This document shows, one piece after another, positions 35,188 to 42,632 of a DNA stretch of 64,000 nt. The position numbers and the translations under genes are program-made. Source of the stretch: Candidatus Hydrogenedentota bacterium (GTDB lineage Bacteria; Hydrogenedentota; Hydrogenedentia; Hydrogenedentales; CAITNO01); contig CAITNO010000033.1 in NCBI GenBank assembly GCA_903893795.1, forward strand, positions 1 through 64,000, written 5' to 3'. The stretch's first letter is position 1. Each line of letters opens with the position of its first letter. Below the pieces are notes generated by a model. That model saw only the letters and a program-made list of their open reading frames with translations, was not told where the DNA came from and ran no database searches.

Positions 35188-36912
35188 ATGGACACACCCT
35201 CGGACAAGGTAAACAGCGCCATTCCCGGCGGCAACAAGCCCGCACGACCGCTGCGCATCTGGCCCGCGCTGGTCATTCTGCTCCTACAGTTTGCCGCCTC
35301 GCGGCTGGTGTCCCTCTTCGGGTCCACCAACATACACAGCGCCGTGGGCCTCGCCGTGGTGCCGCTTGCGGGCGCGGTGCTGCTGGCGCTTTGGTGGCTG
35401 GCGGCCAGCCGCGCCCCAGTGCTCGACCGGATTCTGGGGCTGCTGCTGCTCGTCGCACTCCTCTGGGGCGTCAAGTATTCGCGCGGAATCATGCTCCTCA
35501 CCTTTGCCGTGCCCGCCATGACCACCGGCATGGTCTTGACCCTCGCGGTGACGAGCCGCCTGCGCTGGCCCCTCGCGAGGTGGGCGGCGCTGGCTTTTGC
35601 GGTCGGCTGCGCCGGGGTCTTCCTTTCCCTGCGCACCGATGAAATAGGCAGCGGACTGGCCCCGGTCGTGTCCTGGCGCTGGAGCCCGACCGAAGCCGAG
35701 GCGTCCGCGGCCATCCCCACCGCAAAGGCCAACGGCACGGCCGTGCTGCCCGCACAGCCCGGCCCGGCCGACTGGCCGGGCTTTCGCGGCCCGAACCGCG
35801 ACGGCATCCTGAACGGTGTGCGTTTCTCGGCCGACTGGACCAAGGCACCGCGCGAGTTGTGGCGCAAACCGGTCGGCGCGGGCTGGTCTTCCTTCACCGC
35901 CGTGGGCGACTATGTGTTCACCCAGGAACAGCGCGGCGGGGACGAGCTGGTCACCTGCTACGCCGCCGCCACGGGCGAGGATGTGTGGGTGAACCGCATC
36001 ACCGCCCAGTTCAAGGATGACATGGGCCTGGGCCCCCGCGCCACGCCCACCTTCTGCGACGGCAGGCTGTACACCCAGGGCTGCACGGGCGTGCTGCAAT
36101 GCCTCGACGCCGCCACGGGAAACACGGTCTGGAAGCGTGACCTGACCAAGGACGCCGAGGCCCGTGTGCCCGGCTACGGTTTCTCCAGTTCCCCCCTGGT
36201 CCTCGACGAACTCGTTATCGAATTCTCCGGCAGGCACGACGGCAAGAACGCCGTGGCCTACAACCGCGCCACCGGCGAGGTGGCCTGGCGTGCCGGGCAC
36301 GGCGGCGACGCCTACAGTTCGCCCCAGCTGGCCGTCATCGCGGGCGTGCCGCATGTGCTCATGGTCTGCGACTACGGGCTCCAGTCCTTCGTTCCCGAAA
36401 CGGGCGCGCAGCTCATTGACTATCATTGGAAGGCCGAGGTCAACCCGCGCTGCGTGCAACCCGTGGTCGCCGACGACCGGGTGATGGTCGGCACCACCGG
36501 CATGATGAGCGCCCGCATGGTGCGCATCGGGAAGACCGGCGACGCCTGGACCGCCACGGAGGAGTGGACCAGCAAAAAGTTCCGCCCCTACTTCAACGAC
36601 GGCGTGCTCCACAAAGGCTTCTTTTACGGCTTCGACGGCGAGCGTCTGGCCTGCGTGGACATCACGACGGGGGAACGCCGCTGGGAAGGCAAACGCTACG
36701 GCGGACAGCTCCTGTTTGTCGCCGATATGGAAACGCTGCTCATACTCGGCGACGCGGGCGACGTGGTGCTGGTCCCGGCCACTCCCGAAGGCTTCAAGGA
36801 GACGGCCCGCTTCAAGGCCATCAGCGGCAAGACCTGGAACCATCCCACGATAGCGCACGGCAGACTCTTCGTGCGCAACGCCACAGAGGCCGCATGTTTT
36901 GAGCTTCAGTAG
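35188..36912 (+). CDS. Membrane-anchored PQQ-like beta-propeller protein 2
   Basis: This 574-residue paralogue is colinear with the preceding gene. It has the same five N-terminal hydrophobic segments (WPALVILLLQFAASRLVSLFG onward), the DWPGFRGPNRDG entry motif and the same blades (ATGEDVWVNRI, GVLQCLDAATGNTVWKRDL, ATGEVAWRAGH, TTGERRWEGKRYGGQ). Differences concentrate in the two middle blades (about 330-400). Such tandem pairs suggest redundancy or a hetero-complex at the inner-membrane outer face. The start ATG at 35188 follows AAGGATTTACC. Confidence 0.75.
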   Translation: MDTPSDKVNSAIPGGNKPARPLRIWPALVILLLQFAASRLVSLFGSTNIHSAVGLAVVPLAGAVLLALWWLAASRAPVLDRILGLLLLVALLWGVKYSRGIMLLTFAVPAMTTGMVLTLAVTSRLRWPLARWAALAFAVGCAGVFLSLRTDEIGSGLAPVVSWRWSPTEAEASAAIPTAKANGTAVLPAQPGPADWPGFRGPNRDGILNGVRFSADWTKAPRELWRKPVGAGWSSFTAVGDYVFTQEQRGGDELVTCYAAATGEDVWVNRITAQFKDDMGLGPRATPTFCDGRLYTQGCTGVLQCLDAATGNTVWKRDLTKDAEARVPGYGFSSSPLVLDELVIEFSGRHDGKNAVAYNRATGEVAWRAGHGGDAYSSPQLAVIAGVPHVLMVCDYGLQSFVPETGAQLIDYHWKAEVNPRCVQPVVADDRVMVGTTGMMSARMVRIGKTGDAWTATEEWTSKKFRPYFNDGVLHKGFFYGFDGERLACVDITTGERRWEGKRYGGQLLFVADMETLLILGDAGDVVLVPATPEGFKETARFKAISGKTWNHPTIAHGRLFVRNATEAACFELQ

Positions 36913-37020
36913 GGTGCTGTGAAGAGGCACGAAGCGCCACGAAACGCACTGTCTTATCCCCACAAGAAGCCGGCAGGGATGCTCCCGCCTCTACCAAATT
37001 GACGGGCGCTTTATCGGATA

Positions 37021-37785
37021 TTACAGATGCGGCTCCGGCAATTTCGCGAAGGGCAGCGATTGCACCGCATCCACCGACCCGAAAATCGCCTGCTGGACAT
37101 CCTCCATCAGACGCACCACCGTCAGCTCTGCGGCGGCCGCGTCACGCATGGTGATGGCGTCCACTATCTGCTCCACGGCCCGCTGCAAACGGGGAAAGCC
37201 CACCAGCGGCATGTCAATCATGTCCCAAAGTTGCAGTTGCGCGCGCGAGGTCGTGTTCAGCATGAACAGGTAGACCCGGTTGTGGGCGGCCTCGGCCATC
37301 AGACGCAGCAGATTGCGCGTGGTCTCGCGCAGACGCGGCAGGTCATCGTGGGCGTCGCGCCGCTCCGCCGTCAGGCGGCGCATCCCCTCCAGTTCAGCCT
37401 CCGTCCGGCGCACCGCCGCCGCGCGCACCACCATGCGCATGATGTTGCCGCGGAACTCCAGGGCGTCGTGAAGAAACTCGCGGTTGATCGAGCCGTCCTC
37501 GCGGATCACGAGCACGTCCAGCAACTGGACGCCGCCGCTCAGTTCCATCTCCTCCACATAAATGCCCGAGCCCTGGCGCGCCCGCACCATGCCAATACCC
37601 TCAAGCCGCTTGACGGCCTCGCGAATGGCGTTTCGGTTGGTGCTGAATTCCGCGGCCAGTTCACGTTCCGTGGGCAGCCGGTCGCCCACCTTGTAGCAAC
37701 CCTCCAAGATGCGGCGCGCCAGCAAATCGGCGATTTGATGGGTACGCGTGCCGGTAGGTTCTATGGCGTTTTGCGGAAGATTCAT
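37021..37785 (-). CDS. GntR/FadR-family transcriptional regulator
   Basis: The protein is 254 residues. The N-terminal winged helix (about 12-80) has the GntR pattern IADLLARRILEGCYKVGDRLPTER split as usual, then ELAAEFSTNRNAIREAVKRLEGIGMV and RQGSGIYV. The C-terminal all-helical ligand domain (about 95-240) fits the FCD type, in which Asp/His residues often bind metal and a carboxylate effector. The start at 37785 lacks a ribosome site; a TAGAAT sits 6 nt upstream, consistent with leaderless expression. It ends a run of leftward genes; the target is unknown, though nearby glycan or sugar-acid genes are candidates. Confidence 0.88.
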   Translation of the reverse strand: MNLPQNAIEPTGTRTHQIADLLARRILEGCYKVGDRLPTERELAAEFSTNRNAIREAVKRLEGIGMVRARQGSGIYVEEMELSGGVQLLDVLVIREDGSINREFLHDALEFRGNIMRMVVRAAAVRRTEAELEGMRRLTAERRDAHDDLPRLRETTRNLLRLMAEAAHNRVYLFMLNTTSRAQLQLWDMIDMPLVGFPRLQRAVEQIVDAITMRDAAAAELTVVRLMEDVQQAIFGSVDAVQSLPFAKLPEPHL

Positions 37786-37791
37786 GGGGCC

Positions 37792-37797
37792 ATTCTA
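37792..37797 (-). promoter_or_regulatory. -10-like hexamer, leaderless geometry (GntR-type gene)
   Basis: TAGAAT on the minus strand ends 6 nt before the ATG at 37785. TGGAAA lies 17 bp upstream of it as a 4-of-6 -35 match. No Shine-Dalgarno sequence is present. Confidence 0.4.
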
Positions 37798-37858
37798 TAC
37801 AAATCCGCCAATTGTTTCCATCACCATGGCGCGGATTGCAGCATTGGTAAGACCAACT

Positions 37859-39118
37859 TCACGGCCTCGGGGATTGACCTGCCGCGACGGCCTTTTCAAT
37901 CGCCTTGACCAGGCAGGCGATATTGGATTCCAGACCGAAGCCGGATTCCACTGCGGCGCGGGCGTTTTCCACCAGCCGACGCGCATATTCGGAGTCATCC
38001 ATCAGGGCTTCCATGGCCCCGGCCAGCGCGGCGGCATCGCCGGGCGCCACCAGCAAACCGGAATAACCGCTGTCGATCAGTTCAGGATTGCCCGACACGG
38101 GTGTGCTGATGACGGGAACGCCAAGCGCCATCGCCTCGATGAGCACGATGGGCGTGCCGTCCATGTCGCGGTTGCCCGCCTCAAGACAGGCGAGCACAAA
38201 GGCGTCCGCCTCGTCATAATAGCGGCGCACCCGCTCCTGGGGCTGCGGCCCGACGAGATGGATGCGGTCAGCGAGTCCAAGGCGTTCGATGTGCTCCCGG
38301 AGTGCCTGCTCCGTCGGTCCGCCGCCCACCACGTCGGCCTGGAAATCGCGGCCCTGCTTGGCCAACAGCGCCAGCGCGTCGAAGAATACGGGGAAGCCCT
38401 TCTTTTCCACCAGGCGTCCGACGGAAAGAAAGCGGTAAGTTTTGGAGGGTGGTTTCGGGGCGCGGCAGGCGAAACGGTTCAGGTCCACACCGGTGCGCAT
38501 CACGTCCAGTTTGGACGCGTCGCAACCCTTGGTGTCGGCAAGAAAACGGACGTTGTAGCGCGAACTGCACATGCCGAAAGCGGACCGGGCCACTTTCTCG
38601 CGCATGGCGGCGGCGTGAACGAAAATGTCGTGCGCGTGGCAGAGGAAGCTGAAGGGGATGCCGAGCAGCAGCGCGGCATACATGGCGATGCCGACGGGCG
38701 TGTGCGCGAAATTGCAGTGAATGTGTTCGGCGCCCGCCGCGTCGAGCCGTTCCGCCAGCAGGCATCCGGCGAGGAAGTGCCAGACGAACTTGGGACGGTC
38801 CACCAGACGGGGCGTTTCAGCAAAGACCACGTCATGCAGGCAGGCACCCAGCGTGCGCGCAAAGCGGGCGGGCCTGCGCAGCGCCTGACGCAGGACCGCG
38901 GCCAAAAAGGCGGCGGCGCCGTGGTCATAGAGATACTGGGTCTCCTCGATAAAGGGCCGGGCCTCGTCGGAAAGCACCCCCTCATCGGGCCGCTGGACGG
39001 AAAACACGGCCACTTCAACACCCTGCGCGCGCAGCCCCTCAATGTCCCGGTACACAAAGGTGGTGCTGAGTTCCCCAATGCGCGGGGCTATGTAGGCGAT
39101 GCGCAGCGCTTTGGCCAT
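37859..39118 (-). CDS. Family 4 glycosyltransferase (GT-B fold)
   Basis: A 419-residue retaining glycosyltransferase. The N-terminal Rossmann half begins with RIAYIAPRIGELSTTFVYRDIE, and its acceptor side includes HCNFAHTPVGIAMYA and HAHDIF. The C-terminal donor half has the family signatures SVGRLVEKKGF, VVGGGPTEQALREHI, and the E-x7-E region (GTPIVLIEAMALGVPVIST) with GLLVAPGD. It resembles colanic-acid/capsule WcaL-like enzymes. The start ATG at 39118 has GGCGGAAA upstream. A terminator for the preceding gene lies just before it, so it may use its own promoter. Role: adding a sugar to a surface glycan or lipid-linked intermediate; donor unknown. Confidence 0.88.
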   Translation of the reverse strand: MAKALRIAYIAPRIGELSTTFVYRDIEGLRAQGVEVAVFSVQRPDEGVLSDEARPFIEETQYLYDHGAAAFLAAVLRQALRRPARFARTLGACLHDVVFAETPRLVDRPKFVWHFLAGCLLAERLDAAGAEHIHCNFAHTPVGIAMYAALLLGIPFSFLCHAHDIFVHAAAMREKVARSAFGMCSSRYNVRFLADTKGCDASKLDVMRTGVDLNRFACRAPKPPSKTYRFLSVGRLVEKKGFPVFFDALALLAKQGRDFQADVVGGGPTEQALREHIERLGLADRIHLVGPQPQERVRRYYDEADAFVLACLEAGNRDMDGTPIVLIEAMALGVPVISTPVSGNPELIDSGYSGLLVAPGDAAALAGAMEALMDDSEYARRLVENARAAVESGFGLESNIACLVKAIEKAVAAGQSPRP

Positions 39119-39136
39119 GATGCAGTTTCCGCCGGA

Positions 39137-39172
39137 ACAAAGAAAAAGGGCGGCGGCACTGCGCCGCCGCCC
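39137..39172 (-). terminator. Intrinsic terminator after the KPA-repeat lipoprotein gene
   Basis: A perfect 10-bp stem (GGGCGGCGGC at 39148-39157, complement at 39163-39172, loop 5 nt) is followed on the minus strand by TTTTTCTTTGTT (39136-39147). This is a strong rho-independent terminator for the gene ending at 39197. Confidence 0.8.
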
Positions 39173-39196
39173 GAAAATAACGGCACTTCGAAAAAG

Positions 39197-39925
39197 TTAC
39201 TTGGCCTTCGCCGTGACGTAATCGACCAGCGCGGATTTTTTGGCCCCAGGCCGCAGCACAAGGGCCAGCGCGCCCGAGCCCGGCTTGGCATCGGCGGGAA
39301 TGCTGACGGTCTTGGTGACCGACTCCCAGGCCCCGTGTCCTTCCGCGTCCAAAACAAGGGTCTGCGGACCGGCCTTGGTTTCATAGCTCAACTTGGCGCT
39401 AAGCATCTTGGCCTCGGAGGCCTTGACCCGCAGCGTCACGGTGACGGACTTGCCCGCAATATTGCCGGAAAGATGCTGGCGGAGCGTGGTGGGCTTGTCC
39501 GTTCCCGACGGCTTCAGTTCCACATAGACGCTGTCCTTGCCGGTCCCTGCGGTCTTGATGGCCTTGTCGGCGGGCGCTGCGATCCAACGGTGCGGAACCT
39601 CTTTGTCCCAGTCCTTGAAGTTGAAGTTGGCGACCAACTGATCGCCCTTGGCCTCGTCTGCGGCGGGTTTGGGCTTGGCCTTGTCTGCCCCTGCCTTGTC
39701 GGCCGCTTTTGCATCGGCAACCTTGGGCGCCGGTTTTGCGTCGGCAGCCTTGGGGGCCGGTTTTGCGTCAGCCGTCTTGGCAGGCGCGGCGTCTTTGGCC
39801 GGCGCGGTCTTGGCCGCGGCATCGGCTGCGGGAAGAGAAGGGGAACCGCACGCGGTCACCACCACGAAACTGCCGGTGAGGGCCAGCGACAGCACTATTT
39901 TGGACCAGGAAGCGTTGCTTAACAT
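39197..39925 (-). CDS. Lipoprotein with Ala/Lys/Pro-rich repeats
   Basis: This 242-residue lipoprotein starts at the ATG at 39925 after AAAGGAG. The lipobox is VVTAC with Cys near residue 26. Residues 30-95 are a low-complexity Ala/Lys/Pro/Asp stretch with repeats of the type ADAKPAPK, a likely flexible or periplasm-spanning linker with strong positive charge. The C-terminal 140 residues (from about LVANFNFKDWDKEVPHRW) look like a carbohydrate-binding-type beta-sandwich (jelly roll). Its function is not known; a linker of this kind could reach peptidoglycan or an anionic surface polymer. It is flanked by a TATGAT hexamer (39989-39994) upstream and by a terminator downstream. Confidence 0.7.
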   Translation of the reverse strand: MLSNASWSKIVLSLALTGSFVVVTACGSPSLPAADAAAKTAPAKDAAPAKTADAKPAPKAADAKPAPKVADAKAADKAGADKAKPKPAADEAKGDQLVANFNFKDWDKEVPHRWIAAPADKAIKTAGTGKDSVYVELKPSGTDKPTTLRQHLSGNIAGKSVTVTLRVKASEAKMLSAKLSYETKAGPQTLVLDAEGHGAWESVTKTVSIPADAKPGSGALALVLRPGAKKSALVDYVTAKAK

Positions 39926-40026
39926 GTCATCTCCTTTGATGCTGGTTCCGGCCGAAAGCGCCTCCCTGGCCGGAACATTCTGGGTTTAATCATAACACAG
40001 GACCGCTTTTCACCGCATATTCCGCA

Positions 40027-41061
40027 TTATCCCGCGGGCAGCAGCACGATCCCATCCACCTGAATCACTGCCGCCGCACCGGCATGACTTACCGTGATGC
40101 CCGTCAGCGGACGGGGCGAATACAACGGGCAGAGCGCCATATAATTTCGCCTTATCCGCGTTTTGTCGGCGGCACCGGGGTGCCACTCCGAGAAAACTTG
40201 GATGTCCGTTGCCGCGAGCACTTTGCTTTTCGCGAAGGCTTCATGGTCCACCTGGAGGGTTTCCACCCCCAGTCGCAACGGGAAACTGTCCTCGCCGGTG
40301 GGGGCGACCGCCTTCACCCTGGCCACCACAAGACCCGACTTGTCACGGTCCTGCCGGGGAAGCCAGGCGAGGGAACTAACGACGCCCACGGCACGAATGG
40401 AGACACCGGCCAGCGACGGTGGCACGGGCAGTTCGACGGTGGCGCCTTTGCCCAGGCGGAACCGGGCGTCCAGCAGCACGGCTTTGTCCCCGAAGACTTC
40501 GGCGATACGGTGCGCATCGAGGGTGCTGCGGCCCGGCACCGGCTCCACAAAGGCGGGCAGCACCGCCAGCGGCCAGGACGAAATCGCCCCGGAAGGCGCC
40601 CCGTCCGTCCTTTTCGCGGTGAAGCGAAGCACCGACTCTCCCGCACCCTGGCCCGGCTCCAACCGCAGCGGCAACTCCAGCACGGGTATGACCGCGCCGT
40701 CCACGCGGCCCGGAACCGGCACGGTCGCCTCGCGCACGGGTCCGCCCGAATCCAGCACGGCCGACAGGGCAAGGGGCCGACTGCCCGCCTGCTCCGTGTA
40801 TTTGGCGTAAACCCGCAGGGTGTAGGTGCCGTCCTCGCGCAATTGCATCGGGGGGGCAAGGGGCTTGCCGTCGGGGGCAATGACGTCCAGCCCGGTCACG
40901 GCAAGGGGCGCCAGCGGCGCGCTCATGTCAAACCCTAGCGGTCTTACGGGCACGGGAAAGGCCGGGGCGGGTTCCTCCGCGCACAGCGCGGAGCAGGCAC
41001 CTGCCAGAACCAGCAACAACAAGGCCCACCTCGGGATTTCCGCCGTCCTTCTGAAAATCAT
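40027..41061 (-). CDS. Secreted protein, paralogous C-terminal module A
   Basis: The product is 344 residues with a Sec signal (WALLLLVLAGACSALCAEE). It has no family I recognise. The middle (about 55-170) is strand-rich, like an Ig-type domain (LREDGTYTLRVYAKYTE). The C-terminal part starts with FRLGKGATVELPVPPSLAG and continues to IQVDGIVLLPAG. That C-terminal module matches the one in the upstream gene (FRLGRGASVTIPVGIHHRAL..., ending FDVALLYAEP). The start overlaps the upstream stop by 4 bases (ATGA), so the two proteins are made together, perhaps as partners. Confidence 0.6.
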   Translation of the reverse strand: MIFRRTAEIPRWALLLLVLAGACSALCAEEPAPAFPVPVRPLGFDMSAPLAPLAVTGLDVIAPDGKPLAPPMQLREDGTYTLRVYAKYTEQAGSRPLALSAVLDSGGPVREATVPVPGRVDGAVIPVLELPLRLEPGQGAGESVLRFTAKRTDGAPSGAISSWPLAVLPAFVEPVPGRSTLDAHRIAEVFGDKAVLLDARFRLGKGATVELPVPPSLAGVSIRAVGVVSSLAWLPRQDRDKSGLVVARVKAVAPTGEDSFPLRLGVETLQVDHEAFAKSKVLAATDIQVFSEWHPGAADKTRIRRNYMALCPLYSPRPLTGITVSHAGAAAVIQVDGIVLLPAG

Positions 41062-42476
41062 GGCGTCGCAGTTCCCGGAACCGCTTCCGGGGCGGGCGCA
41101 ACCGGAGCGGCCGGAGCGGCCGGTTCCGTCACTGGGGGCGCAGGTGCCGATACCGGAATCGCCGGAACTGCGGGAACCGGTTCAGCAGACACTGCCGGGG
41201 TGGCCGGGGGCGTTGCGACAGGTTCAGGCGTCGGGGCCGGTGGTGCCACAGGCGCAGGGGCGGGCGCAGGCGCAGGCGCAGAAGAAACAACGGCAGGGGC
41301 TACCTCCACCGCCGGGGCCGCGGGCGCCACTTCCGGGGTTGCCGGGGCCGCGGCCGCAGGCGCCGGGACAAACGCAGGCGCGGGTGCGGCGGGTTCTGCA
41401 TACAGCAGCGCCACATCGAACACGTCCACCACCACGTCGGCGACGGCGTGAAAAGTGAGCAACTCCAGATTCTGGGCGGGAGGGTCGAGCGGGAGGGCGC
41501 CCATATAGCGGTGGCGGCGGAACGGCGCCCCCGAGGCGTCCAGATAGTCCGCGTCCTGCGACTCCACAATGGCCGGTTTGGCATGGTTCATCGTGCCCGG
41601 CAGGTTGAAATCGTAGTCGCCGCGCGCCGTGTGCACACCGCTCAGCAGTTGCAGGCTGCGGGTTGCGCCCCCCTCGTTGACGCCCACCTCCACCACCGGC
41701 TTGCCCTGCGCCACCGTGCCATAGGCGAAAGAGGACACGACAATAATGCCCCGCAGGGCACGGTGGTGAATCCCGACGGGGATGGTGACAGAAGCGCCGC
41801 GCCCCAGCCGGAAACTCTTGGAAAGCGGCTCGGCGTCATGCTCCAGTTTCGACTCCAGCAGGGTGCGGGCAATGCGCCCCGAACCCACGCGGGGCGTGAT
41901 CGCCATGTCGAGCTGCTGGAGCGCGGGCGATTCGGCACCCGCGTTCGTTCCCGCCGACAGGTGGATGGACAGGTGGACACTGCCGTTGATGGCGCCCGCG
42001 ATTTGGGGGAGACTGATGCTGTGCTTCTGCTTGTACACGCCCCCCGGTTCCCAGGCGGGTTCACCGGCGGCGGGGCCGCTGACAAGGTCCTCGTCGCGGC
42101 CTATCATGTAGTCCTGTGACCAAAACCGGACCACCGTCGGCACACGCCCCGCAATGGTTGCCGCCGGGCACCAGTAGACGACGATGTCGAGCGGAATATT
42201 GCCGTCCAGCTTGGGGCAGTCACCCGCCAGCGGCGCGCCGCTTTGCAGCAGGTCAACGCCGAGCAGGCGCATCGGTCCGGCCTCTTCCCCCAGGGGCAGC
42301 AGCGCGCCCGTGGCCGGCGCGGGATGCGACGGGGTCAGTTCCCGGATTTGGGTGTCCAGGTCTTTGGGGGCGGTATCAACGGCCGCGGCCCATCCCGCCA
42401 AGGCAAGGCACAGGACACCGAGCACGGTCCAGGACCGGCAGGGCATCTGCATGGGCGCATATCGCTTGGTGAACAT
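41058..42476 (-). CDS. Secreted protein, paralogous C-terminal module B with Pro/Ala-rich tail
   Basis: This is a 472-residue protein from the ATG at 42476, chosen so that a signal peptide (VLGVLCLALAGWAAAVD) sits near the N-terminus; no clear ribosome site is seen. After about 40 residues come two beta-rich regions. The second (about 220-355) is the module shared with the downstream gene. The last 110 residues are almost only Ala, Pro, Val and Glu (PAPAPAPAPVAPPAPTPE type). This resembles a long extended tail as in cell-wall or periplasm-spanning proteins. I do not recognise a function. Confidence 0.6.
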   Translation of the reverse strand: MFTKRYAPMQMPCRSWTVLGVLCLALAGWAAAVDTAPKDLDTQIRELTPSHPAPATGALLPLGEEAGPMRLLGVDLLQSGAPLAGDCPKLDGNIPLDIVVYWCPAATIAGRVPTVVRFWSQDYMIGRDEDLVSGPAAGEPAWEPGGVYKQKHSISLPQIAGAINGSVHLSIHLSAGTNAGAESPALQQLDMAITPRVGSGRIARTLLESKLEHDAEPLSKSFRLGRGASVTIPVGIHHRALRGIIVVSSFAYGTVAQGKPVVEVGVNEGGATRSLQLLSGVHTARGDYDFNLPGTMNHAKPAIVESQDADYLDASGAPFRRHRYMGALPLDPPAQNLELLTFHAVADVVVDVFDVALLYAEPAAPAPAFVPAPAAAAPATPEVAPAAPAVEVAPAVVSSAPAPAPAPAPVAPPAPTPEPVATPPATPAVSAEPVPAVPAIPVSAPAPPVTEPAAPAAPVAPAPEAVPGTATP

Positions 42477-42632
42477 GGACAAGTTTATTCGTTCCTCTTG
42501 CAGGGGGAGCTTCGTTATGCTTGAAAGGCCCCTGACGGGGTCCATGATAAGCCTTGGCGCGGCAAAGCCGCAACCCCAAACGGGAAAATGGGAGAAAAGA
42601 CTGACCTTGTTCACACGCTTGAGCAAGGAACT

